From contig NZ_ATGG01000019.1 of assembly GCF_000413855.1 (NCBI RefSeq), forward strand, positions 51,708 through 115,707: a stretch of 64,000 nucleotides of DNA, given 5' to 3'. A model generated the notes under the pieces. The model had not been told where the DNA came from, did not search any database, and saw nothing but the letters and a program-made list of their open reading frames with translations. Source of the DNA: Acinetobacter gyllenbergii CIP 110306 = MTCC 11365. GTDB lineage: Bacteria > Pseudomonadota > Gammaproteobacteria > Pseudomonadales > Moraxellaceae. A program made the translations under genes and the position numbers. Shown piece after piece: positions 8,568 to 16,849 of the stretch. Every line of letters starts with the position of its first letter. The first letter of the stretch is position 1.

Positions 8568-11500
8568 TTAAGCATGCTTCCAAGGTACTGCAGGTGAACC
8601 AATCCATGCTGATTTTGCAGGAATATTCTCTCCTTTCATCACCAAGGTCAGTGGCCCTAATACCGCGTGATTATTCACATTGGCATTGTATAGAATAATA
8701 CTGCGAGCATTCACGACCACATCACTGCCCACATTCACTTGACCAATTTTCATAATCCGGTCTTCAAACAAATGGGTTTGCGGTCCAGAAAAACTATTAA
8801 ACTCAGCACGATCACCAATCTTAACGCAGTCAAACTCGGTAATATCGGCAGTATCCAGATAGACATCTTTACCAATGTTTACTCCTAACAGGCGTAAAAA
8901 GAATGGCAACATCGGCGTCCCTCTTAAATAGTTTAAAAAGTTCGGAATCGCAACCGATTCATACAGACTGGTAATCCCTTCACTGAGCCAAACGAACATG
9001 GTCCACATCGGTGCCGAACGTGGTTGGTAACGTCCAATTAAAGCCCATTTCAAGAATGTCACGATGACAAAGCAACCAATACCGTACAATAAGCCCGCCA
9101 AGGTTAAAGCCAGCAAGCCCATCGCAATACTATAATCGTTGATTACATCAATCACTTCGAGAACGATCATATAACCGACTCCAATGGCGAGCGCTGTCGG
9201 TAATACAATGCGTAAACCCTCAATCAAACCACGCATGAAACGGCGCTTAATACTTGGTTTAAAGGTAAGATGATCGGGATACTGTTCCGCAGCTTCACGT
9301 GCAGGTAACAACAATGCTGGAGAACCAAACCAAGTTTGACCTGAATACATTTCTCGGTTATCTGGTGTTTTGGACTGTACCCCAATCAAAACATTGTCAG
9401 GTAATACCGTACCATCCGCGATATAAGCACTATTCCCAACAAAGCTACGATGACCAATTTGAGTGGACTTTAACGACATCCAGCCACCTTTAATCTCTTC
9501 ATCACCAAGCATTACAGCATCCGCAATAAAGCTTTCCTCCCCTAAGGTCAGCATTTCAGGAATCACACCTGTGGCGGTCGAAATCTCTGTATTTTTACCC
9601 ACCTTGGCACCCAACATACGGAACCATGTTGGAGCATAAATAGTGGCGAACAAGCCATGTAAGGTTTGCAAACTGGTTTCCAAAATTTGAGCAGCAAACC
9701 ATTTACGATAATAGACCCCACCATGTACCGCATAAGTGCCCGTCTCTAAATGTGGCAACACCACTTTACGAATAGCCGATGAAATCAATGCGGTAATCAC
9801 CATCATCATGGCACTGGCAGGAATCGCAAGGATGAAATAATACAGCGCTGTTTGAATATGGTTATTCGGATCGATATTAAAGACATTGATATCCAACCAA
9901 TCCACTAACAAGAAGCTTGGGAAAATCGGAATAAAGAACAAGCAAGCAATGATTAAGGCACTGACACTGTAATAACCATATTCAGCAAATTTGCGCACTA
10001 AAGATAATTTTGGACGTGTCGCTAATGGCGCAAGTTGATCAATATGGCCGATTTTTCTAGCGGGTGTTCCATCCCAAATTTCACCTGCAGGTACCGTAGT
10101 CCCATATTCAATCGAGGTTAAAGCATTAACATGGGCTTTTGCTTCTAACACCGTATTTTCTTCCAATACCGCATAAGATCCCACATAACTGTCCTGTTTG
10201 AGCTGAATTGAACCCAACACCAAGTGACCATGTTCGACTTTGGCATTTTCCAGATTTACATTTGAACCAATACTGACGCCATCTTCAATCGTTAACAGTG
10301 ACGGCATCCGAATATGCACCGAGCTAATGGTGACATCATGCCCAATCTTCGCTCCAAGTGCTTTAAGGTATAAATTCAGTAAGGTTGAACCAGAAAGTAA
10401 ATATACTGGTGAAATACTACTAATACGATCTGCCAACCACCAACGGAAATAGGTCATGCCCCATAACGGGTAACGACCAGCACCAATTCCCAACATCAGG
10501 ATGCGTTTAACACTCATTGAAACCGCAAAACTAGCAATGATGACACTGATATATACCAATAAAGACAGCAAAATTGCATAAGGAATACTATCTCGTGTTC
10601 CACCTGTAAAATAATGATAGGTAAAGAATGGTGCTAACCATTGCAAGATATTCACCGAGATCAAAACAGGAATGGTGACCGCCTGTGCAATCCCACAAAG
10701 CCATTTATAAGCTTGATTACGTGGATTATCTTGTTCGATTTGGCGGTCAAAGCTTGAAGGTTCGGGTTGCTCAAGCATCAAGGCCGCAATCGCCCCTACT
10801 TTTCTGGCCTGATATAAACTTTGAATGGTGAGATGGCTATATGCAGGGTGTTCACGCAGATTTGAGACTAAAACAGCAGCCAAGAGTGAATGACCGCCCA
10901 AATCATCAAAGAAATCTGAGTCTAACTTAATCGGAATATTGGGAAATAAACGAGCTAGAATCTCAAATAAAATCTCTTCGGCTGTATTCTGTGGTTGGTC
11001 TGATTCACTCCGATCAATCACGCTGGTTAATGGACGAGCCTTTAATGCCTTACGGTCAATTTTACCTGACAATAAACGTGGTACTTCCTCAATAATTTCA
11101 AAGCGATTGGGTACCATATAAGGCGGCAATCGCTGACTCAGATGATGCCGTAGCTGTTTGATTTCAATCGCTTGCTTGGCATCAATTTCAGGGGCAATAA
11201 AAGCAACCAACTGATCAATGCCATCTTCAGTGCGTAGCATCACCGCCGCGGTTCCAATCCCATCAAGATCACACAGTGCTGCTTCAATTTCACCCAGTTC
11301 AACCCGAAAACCACGGATTTTGACCTGATCATCAGCACGGCCCAAACAATGCACCTGACCAAATTCATCAATTTTGGCGAGATCTCCTGTGCGATATAAG
11401 CTGATTTCATCCTCATTATTTGCCCAAGGATTCTCAATAAATTTATCAGCGGTTAAATCAGGCCGCCCTAAATAACCTTGCGCTACGCTCGGCCCAAAAA

Positions 11501-12566
11501 TACACAATTCACCTGTCTCGCCTTGTGCCAATAATTCTCTTTCTGCATTGATCACCAACATGCCATAGTTGGGTAAGGGCTTACCAATGGTGACAGGCTT
11601 ACCTTGTTGTAATAACTCTAAACTGGCAGATACCGTGGTTTCAGTCGGACCATAGGTATTAAACATCTGATGGTGCGGCAATGCCCAACGTTCCACCAAA
11701 GAGTCTGGACACATCTCACCACCCAAGTTGATGATGCGTAGATTTGGAACATCTTCAGGAAATAAGGCCAGTAAAGTCGGCACAGCATGTAATACCGTAA
11801 TCTGTTGCTGTTTCAGTGTTTGACAAAGCCGCTCTGGATCACTGACTAAAGATTTTGGTGCAATCCACAAGCTTGCACCCACCAGATAAGACAACCAGAT
11901 TTCCTCAAAGGACATATCAAAAGCCACCGAGAACCCTTGATAGACCTTATCCTGTTCTTGAATACCTAAAATACTGTTTTCACTGCGCAGGAAATGACAG
12001 ATATTCTTCTGGGTGATCACAATCCCTTTCGGCTTACCCGTTGAACCTGAAGTATAAATAATATAGGCAGGTTGTTCAGGCGAGGTTTTGGCCAATACCA
12101 CCGTTTCATGTAGCGGTCGCTGTAATTCAGTATTGGTCCATTTTGTTTGCGGAACTTCATGCAGGTGTTCATACCATTCATCACTGCTAATCATCCCGAC
12201 TGCAGCCGCATCCTCCAGACAAACAGCGATTCGATCTGCTGGAGTATCCATATCAAACGGTAGCCAAGCCGCACCACTTAAACAAATCGCCAACTGAGAT
12301 TTTAATAGTTCGATGCCGCGCGGCAGCCATAAACCAACAATGTCACCCGCTTTGACTCCTTTCAGGGTCAGATGCTGTGCCATTAATAATGCTTGCTGAA
12401 ATAAATCGCCGTAGCTCAACGTTCGTTCAGCTTCAATCAGAGCTACTTTTTCAGGAAATTTTTGTGCCGTTTCAATAAAGATATCAGCAAGAACTTCATG
12501 CTGTAAAAATTCTAGGTGGTGCTTACCACGAATAATATTTTTTGCGCTCATCACACATTGATTCAT
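8568..12566 (-). CDS. Pls/PosA-like single-module NRPS: adenylation + carrier + membrane/beta-helix terminal domain
   Basis: This 1332-aa protein is laid out like epsilon-poly-lysine synthetase and its relatives. Residues about 25-510 are an adenylation domain: P-loop YTSGSTGKPKG at 170-181, NTYGPTETT at 303-311, YRTGDLAKI, and catalytic Lys502 in SGKIDRKAL. Residues 525-595 are a peptidyl carrier protein with phosphopantetheine Ser560 in DLGGHSLL. The rest is three cycles of paired membrane helices (about 625-690, 862-932, 1115-1175), each followed by a hexapeptide-type left-handed beta-helix block (about 735-835, 985-1085, 1225-1325). There is no condensation or thioesterase domain. By eye against GrsA numbering, the pocket residues are D217, M218, E221, H260, I279, L281, T304, V312, S313 and K502. 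Glu at the 239-equivalent occurs in ornithine/lysine pockets. The product is probably a short homo-oligomer of a basic amino acid or an aminoacylated envelope component, but this is inference. Confidence 0.88.
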   Translation of the reverse strand: MNQCVMSAKNIIRGKHHLEFLQHEVLADIFIETAQKFPEKVALIEAERTLSYGDLFQQALLMAQHLTLKGVKAGDIVGLWLPRGIELLKSQLAICLSGAAWLPFDMDTPADRIAVCLEDAAAVGMISSDEWYEHLHEVPQTKWTNTELQRPLHETVVLAKTSPEQPAYIIYTSGSTGKPKGIVITQKNICHFLRSENSILGIQEQDKVYQGFSVAFDMSFEEIWLSYLVGASLWIAPKSLVSDPERLCQTLKQQQITVLHAVPTLLALFPEDVPNLRIINLGGEMCPDSLVERWALPHHQMFNTYGPTETTVSASLELLQQGKPVTIGKPLPNYGMLVINAERELLAQGETGELCIFGPSVAQGYLGRPDLTADKFIENPWANNEDEISLYRTGDLAKIDEFGQVHCLGRADDQVKIRGFRVELGEIEAALCDLDGIGTAAVMLRTEDGIDQLVAFIAPEIDAKQAIEIKQLRHHLSQRLPPYMVPNRFEIIEEVPRLLSGKIDRKALKARPLTSVIDRSESDQPQNTAEEILFEILARLFPNIPIKLDSDFFDDLGGHSLLAAVLVSNLREHPAYSHLTIQSLYQARKVGAIAALMLEQPEPSSFDRQIEQDNPRNQAYKWLCGIAQAVTIPVLISVNILQWLAPFFTYHYFTGGTRDSIPYAILLSLLVYISVIIASFAVSMSVKRILMLGIGAGRYPLWGMTYFRWWLADRISSISPVYLLSGSTLLNLYLKALGAKIGHDVTISSVHIRMPSLLTIEDGVSIGSNVNLENAKVEHGHLVLGSIQLKQDSYVGSYAVLEENTVLEAKAHVNALTSIEYGTTVPAGEIWDGTPARKIGHIDQLAPLATRPKLSLVRKFAEYGYYSVSALIIACLFFIPIFPSFLLVDWLDINVFNIDPNNHIQTALYYFILAIPASAMMMVITALISSAIRKVVLPHLETGTYAVHGGVYYRKWFAAQILETSLQTLHGLFATIYAPTWFRMLGAKVGKNTEISTATGVIPEMLTLGEESFIADAVMLGDEEIKGGWMSLKSTQIGHRSFVGNSAYIADGTVLPDNVLIGVQSKTPDNREMYSGQTWFGSPALLLPAREAAEQYPDHLTFKPSIKRRFMRGLIEGLRIVLPTALAIGVGYMIVLEVIDVINDYSIAMGLLALTLAGLLYGIGCFVIVTFLKWALIGRYQPRSAPMWTMFVWLSEGITSLYESVAIPNFLNYLRGTPMLPFFLRLLGVNIGKDVYLDTADITEFDCVKIGDRAEFNSFSGPQTHLFEDRIMKIGQVNVGSDVVVNARSIILYNANVNNHAVLGPLTLVMKGENIPAKSAWIGSPAVPWKHA

Positions 12567-12572
12567 TTTTAT

Positions 12573-12644
12573 GCTCTCTTTAATGTTTTGATTTAGCCAA
12601 AGACGAAATGAGGTATTCGTATTGGTTGGTAAATTAAAGAGAGC
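12573..12644 (-). promoter_or_regulatory. 5'-leader hairpin masking the RBS of the NRPS-like gene
   Basis: Two perfect 12-base arms, 12633-12644 and 12573-12584, are reverse complements separated by 48 bases in the leader of the 12566 gene. In the transcript the 3' arm (ATTAAAGAGAGC) contains the only good Shine-Dalgarno (AAGAGAG), followed 6 bases later by the ATG. When paired, the RBS would be hidden. A second segment further upstream (about 12650-12660) could pair with the CAAAACATT just before the 3' arm as an alternative fold. Confidence 0.55.
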
Positions 12645-12734
12645 AACTTAAAACAACATTAAAGCCTGATGTTCACATAAACAATAAAACCTGAATTAAA
12701 CAAATATGATCAGTACACCCCAATTTCATCGAGA

Positions 12735-13421
12735 TTAAGAACAAACCACCCCATTAATGTTGATTTGAGTTTTCGAGTCTGAGGCCACAATCGACAGTGC
12801 AATAGCATCAACAACTCGGCTCAATGAGCCACTGGCGGCACTCACAACATTTTGGATTGAATCATTATGCTCTTGTATCGGTTGGCTAAAGCTCATCCGA
12901 CATGCCAACTGCTGATTTTGGTTTGAATTTTGGTCCAATGTGATAGTGGGATCATTCCGCTTGATAATCCAAGCCACAGAAACCTCTACATTTTTCTTGG
13001 CAGCATCAGCAGTAACCACATCGAAGTGAGAAAAATCAGTCGCAACTCGGTAAGACACCTTACCTCCCGCCATACCACTATTATAACGATCGACCGCGCC
13101 AAGCTTTTGCTGCAAACCTGCCGACAAATTGTCTCTTAACTCCGCACCCAGTGTTGAGGTCCAGCGTTCGTTCTCTAAAATTCGCGATTTACCTGCGGCA
13201 TCCTGCACCACAATTGGCGCACGATTGATACGATCAGGCAAACCCACAGGAAGAACCTCGATCACACGCACTTTCGAGCTTGCCAAAGGTGTGGCTTTAC
13301 TTGCCAAGGTATAATAGTTTGGCGTAGGCGTACTTGAACAAGCCCCTAACAATAAGACCATGGACAAGAGACTGAGTTTCAATGAAACCACTAATAGCGG
13401 TTTGGCTGTGCTGCTAATCAT
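12735..13421 (-). CDS. pqiC: outer-membrane lipoprotein PqiC (ABC transport auxiliary, DUF330)
   Basis: PqiC is the outer-membrane lipoprotein partner of the MCE protein PqiB in an envelope-spanning lipid-transfer bridge. The signal peptide ends in a lipobox MVLLLGAC with Cys28, followed by SSTPTPNYYTLASK, the usual YYxL start of this family. Conserved segments include VEVLPVGLPDRINRAPIV-type residues after the lipobox and ENERWTSTLGAELRDNL. At 228 aa it has typical length. Its ATG overlaps the stop of pqiB by four bases (ATGA), which implies translational coupling. It is the last gene of the pqi operon. No clear terminator follows it before the NRPS leader region. Confidence 0.88.
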   Translation of the reverse strand: MISSTAKPLLVVSLKLSLLSMVLLLGACSSTPTPNYYTLASKATPLASSKVRVIEVLPVGLPDRINRAPIVVQDAAGKSRILENERWTSTLGAELRDNLSAGLQQKLGAVDRYNSGMAGGKVSYRVATDFSHFDVVTADAAKKNVEVSVAWIIKRNDPTITLDQNSNQNQQLACRMSFSQPIQEHNDSIQNVVSAASGSLSRVVDAIALSIVASDSKTQININGVVCS

Positions 13422-15073
13422 TTCTTGTCTGCCTCTGTTTTTTTACCACGAATCAATGATTCGGGATGTTGTTCAATATAGTCCGCCATTAATTGCAAGG
13501 ACGCGGCTGCTCGGGTCATTTGTTGTAAAGCTTTACGCACATCTTGCTGCATCGGCGCATCACTAGATAGAATCGACTCACTAGATTGCATGGTTTTACG
13601 CACATCATTCAATGTCGCTTGCAAACCTGGTGCCACTTTGCCATCCAACTGTTTCACCAACTTATCTGTCGACTCAATGGTGGTATTCATATTATTCAGT
13701 GTTTTACGAACGTCTTTTCCAATTTCTTCGAGTGGGAACTTACTGACTTTATCGGCAATTTGTGACACTTGCGCCTGTAAGCCACTCAGCTCTGTTGCAG
13801 TGGTCGGTACTTCAACACGTCCATCTGGTCTGGTGATCAAAGAAGCAGCTTTGGCTTTTGGAAACTTATCAAAGGCAATGTAGTTCTGACCTGTTAATAA
13901 ATTACCTGTCCGCATCTGCGCACGCCAGCCCTTCTCAATAAAGTATTTAAAAATTTCGCCATCTGGATCAAGCTCTTTGCCGTGAGCCAATCGCGATGGA
14001 TAAATGACTGCATCCACACGCATTCTTAAATGGGTATAAGACTGATCAAATTCGACATTGATTGATTTAACATTACCGATCTCAATCCCCATAAAGTCAA
14101 TCGGTGCACCCGCAGTTAAACCACGCAGCGAATGATCAAAATACATAATAATTGGACGTGGTTTACCATCAGGCTCTTTCATTGCTTCTTTGCGGGAATC
14201 AGACAAAGTAAAATAACTATTGTCAGGCGCAATAGCACCAGCCGAATTTTCAGGATAACCAAAGGCAATCCCGCCTGCCACAATACTGGCAAGCGATTGG
14301 GTATCTAAATTAAAACCAGATGCATTTAAGGTCACGTCCACACCACTGGCTTGCCAGAAACGGGCATCAGTGGTCACGAATTTATCGTAAGGTGATTGAA
14401 TAAAGGTTTGAAGTTCTACACTTTTTCCATCGTCGGCTAATTTATAGGCAGTAATCTGCCCAACATTAATTCTGCGATAGTAAATCGGCACACCAATATC
14501 CAATGAACCTAAATCTTGTGCTTTGAGGAAAAAGACTTTACCGGGAATATCTGAAGAGACCACAGGCGGCACTTCAAGCCCCGTAAAGGTTTCCTGCTTT
14601 TGCTCCGCCTTACCACCATCGACTTCAATATAAGCCCCAGAGAGTAAGGTATCGATACCCGAGATCCCCCCCGTTCCCACTCTCGGTCTCACCACCCAAA
14701 AGCGTGAATCTTTGGCTGCAAAATTACTAGCATCTTTACGTAGCTCGATTTTGGCAATAATGTGTGAACGATCATCTGACAGATCAATTTGACGCACCAA
14801 ACCGATATCCACCTGTTTATAACGGACTGTAGTCTTACCTGCGACTAAGCCTTCTGCAGTACGAAAAGACACTTCAATACTTGGGCCCGTATCAAGAACC
14901 GCTTTGGCTGCCAGTGAAATTCCAATCAGCAGCGCAACGAATGGTACCAGCCAAATCAATGCAGGTCGCCAACGCCCTTTCTTCTTTTCAGGTTCAGCGA
15001 GGATTGCATCATTCTGCGTTAACTCGGTTGAGTTCTCTGCAGAATCTTGGTTAGTCGGGGTATTTTCTGACAT
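13418..15073 (-). CDS. pqiB: MCE-domain protein PqiB
   Basis: PqiB forms a periplasm-spanning tube of stacked MCE rings that carries lipids between membranes. There is one N-terminal membrane helix (ALIWLVPFVALLIGISLA, about residues 36-54 from this start). Three MCE domains follow, recognisable by SFRTAEGLVAGKTTVRYK, KAQDLGSLDIGVPIYYRR and HSLRGLTAGAPIDFMGI. A long helical C-terminal needle follows, as in E. coli PqiB. The frame is open to a TTG at 15097, but the ATG at 15073 is preceded by AGAAAG at proper spacing and gives SENTPTN, so it was chosen. The gene follows the second pqiA half by 45 bp and overlaps pqiC. Confidence 0.9.
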   Translation of the reverse strand: MSENTPTNQDSAENSTELTQNDAILAEPEKKKGRWRPALIWLVPFVALLIGISLAAKAVLDTGPSIEVSFRTAEGLVAGKTTVRYKQVDIGLVRQIDLSDDRSHIIAKIELRKDASNFAAKDSRFWVVRPRVGTGGISGIDTLLSGAYIEVDGGKAEQKQETFTGLEVPPVVSSDIPGKVFFLKAQDLGSLDIGVPIYYRRINVGQITAYKLADDGKSVELQTFIQSPYDKFVTTDARFWQASGVDVTLNASGFNLDTQSLASIVAGGIAFGYPENSAGAIAPDNSYFTLSDSRKEAMKEPDGKPRPIIMYFDHSLRGLTAGAPIDFMGIEIGNVKSINVEFDQSYTHLRMRVDAVIYPSRLAHGKELDPDGEIFKYFIEKGWRAQMRTGNLLTGQNYIAFDKFPKAKAASLITRPDGRVEVPTTATELSGLQAQVSQIADKVSKFPLEEIGKDVRKTLNNMNTTIESTDKLVKQLDGKVAPGLQATLNDVRKTMQSSESILSSDAPMQQDVRKALQQMTRAAASLQLMADYIEQHPESLIRGKKTEADKK

Positions 15074-15118
15074 AGTGATCTTTCTTTTATAGGTCAAAAA
15101 TAAGACGAATCTTCAATC

Positions 15119-15898
15119 TTAACTTTTTAATTGATGAATCGCCGTTCCTTTCATATGATTTGATTGCTGCTCATCCGCTTGATGTGCCTTGAAATAATTG
15201 TCCCAAATAATCCTTGGATCAAAACTCAAGGAAGCAAACATGGTCAACACCACAACGGCACCAAAAGCCACAGCTCCCGGCCCTGCCAATATGGTTGCCA
15301 ATGATTGAATCTGAATCAATGCAGTGAGCAATGCAACCACAAAAACATCAATCATGGACCACCGTCCAATAAACTCAACAATACGATACATCAGCGCACA
15401 TTGTTCAGGACTAAAATGCCATTTGGAAGATGACTGCATATAGACTGAAACCAATAAAAAAATCAGAATCAATAATTTTAAAATCGGGATAAAGATACTG
15501 GCCATAAAAATCACGACAGAGACCAGATAATCACCATTTTGCCAAAAATAGATCACGCCACTAATAATGGTGTCTTGCTGACGGCCCAATAAAGAATCGG
15601 TAATGGTCATCGGAAGGACATTGGCAGGAATATATAAAATTGCAGCAGCAACCACCAAGGCTAGCGTACGATTTAAACTTTCTGGCTTGCGTGAATGCAA
15701 TACACTTTTACATCGAGAGCAATGTGCATGCCCATGTTGATCAGCCTGAGCACCAACTTGGTTGAGTAATCCGCAACAATGGCATTGAATTAACCCGACA
15801 TCTTTTGCCCTGACGTAATTTTTAATCTGTAAATCAACATCAGAAAGCTGTTCTATAATTGAAGAAGTTTCGGCGTTCTGAACTTTAGCCTGCTTCAT
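15119..15898 (-). CDS. pqiA2: PqiA-family membrane protein, second half-unit
   Basis: PqiA proteins are inner-membrane partners of PqiB. E. coli PqiA is one chain with two homologous zinc-ribbon plus four-helix units. Here the second unit is a separate 259-aa protein. Residues about 40-70 carry a CHCCGLLNQ...CSRCKS zinc ribbon, followed by four helices: LALVVAAAILYIPANVLPMT, YLVSVVIFMASIFIPILKLL, WSMIDVFVVALLTALIQI and FGAVVVLTMFASLSFDPR. The IPANVLPM and GRWSMIDVFVVALL motifs are typical of PqiA/YebS. The start ATG overlaps the stop of the preceding half by four bases (ATGA), so the two halves are coupled. The gene number is a convenience label. Confidence 0.85.
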   Translation of the reverse strand: MKQAKVQNAETSSIIEQLSDVDLQIKNYVRAKDVGLIQCHCCGLLNQVGAQADQHGHAHCSRCKSVLHSRKPESLNRTLALVVAAAILYIPANVLPMTITDSLLGRQQDTIISGVIYFWQNGDYLVSVVIFMASIFIPILKLLILIFLLVSVYMQSSSKWHFSPEQCALMYRIVEFIGRWSMIDVFVVALLTALIQIQSLATILAGPGAVAFGAVVVLTMFASLSFDPRIIWDNYFKAHQADEQQSNHMKGTAIHQLKS

Positions 15899-16545
15899 CC
15901 CAGACTCCTATCAACTTCATTCCAAAGATCTTTGATTTTGAGTGAAGCAATATATACCAAAAGGACACTAAGCAAGGTAAAGGCCCACAATGCAACACCT
16001 GGAATCACGGTGACCATGCCAACCAGTTTAACCAATGTCACCAGTACACCAATTAAAAATACTTCCACCATTCCCCATGTCCGAAACAGAAACAATGCCC
16101 GCAGTGCAGGAATTAAATATGGAGGTCTACGTTTCCAGAGACTGATACATACAAGTACATAGCTGAGTAATAACAATTCAATCAAGGGTACGATAAAAGT
16201 TGTAATCAGAATCAGCACCCCGACCAAGGCACGATCAATATGAAACATGGTCCATGCCGCACCAATCAATGTGGTTTGCGAGGTGTTACCTTGAAGCTCA
16301 ACAATCACAATGGGAAAACTATTGGCAATCACGAAGATAATCAATGCAGTAATAACCAACGCCAATAAGGATGAAAACGAATGGCTGCGACGATAAAGTT
16401 CAGCACCACAACAGGTACAATAAGCGCGTTCGCCCGACACCAACTCGACCTTACGGTAAATCGCGTCACATTCTTCACAACCAGCCAATTCGCTTAGCTT
16501 GACTTGCTGACCAATTGCTAAAGGCTGATTATTTTTATTCGCCAT
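15895..16545 (-). CDS. pqiA1: PqiA-family membrane protein, first half-unit
   Basis: This 216-aa protein corresponds to the first half of a classical PqiA. It has an N-terminal zinc ribbon (CEECDAIYR...CTCCGAEL, residues about 20-50), then four membrane helices: ALVITALIIFVIANSFPIVI, RALVGVLILITTFIVPLIEL, TWGMVEVFLIGVLVTLVKLV and ALWAFTLLSVLLVYIASL. FVIANSFPIV and the GMVEVFLIGVLV segment are the hallmarks. It is the first gene of a four-gene pqiA1-pqiA2-pqiB-pqiC operon joined by two ATGA overlaps. The role in envelope lipid homeostasis comes from the MCE pathway in other Gammaproteobacteria. No regulator is encoded next to it. Confidence 0.85.
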   Translation of the reverse strand: MANKNNQPLAIGQQVKLSELAGCEECDAIYRKVELVSGERAYCTCCGAELYRRSHSFSSLLALVITALIIFVIANSFPIVIVELQGNTSQTTLIGAAWTMFHIDRALVGVLILITTFIVPLIELLLLSYVLVCISLWKRRPPYLIPALRALFLFRTWGMVEVFLIGVLVTLVKLVGMVTVIPGVALWAFTLLSVLLVYIASLKIKDLWNEVDRSLG

Positions 16546-16782
16546 ATAGTCATGCCTATGATCAAAATTCTGTTTCGTTTACATAATCGACTTAGCTTCT
16601 GTTATACCGTTATTTTTGATAAGCACAACGCATCACTGCCAATCTTACACAATATATAAACAAATCAGGGTTTAAAAGCCTGATTCATGGAATTGTGTCA
16701 GAATCTTTAGCAAAAATCAGGCCTATCTCTATAGAAAAGCGGCTTCTTTTATCTACACAAATTAGGTTTAAGCATTTCCCAT

Positions 16783-16826
16783 AAAAAAAGTGGATCAGTT
16801 ACAGTACATCTCTATAACTGATCCAC
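16783..16826 (-). terminator. intrinsic terminator after the permease gene
   Basis: A 12-bp perfect stem (16790-16801 with 16815-16826, GTGGATCAGTTA arms) is followed on the minus strand by seven T residues (16783-16789). It ends the ast/permease transcription unit. The rest of the 16546-16849 gap holds only the probable pqi promoter region; I see no gene in it. Confidence 0.88.
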
Positions 16827-16849
16827 CCTGTTTATTGTTCTTTGAAGTT

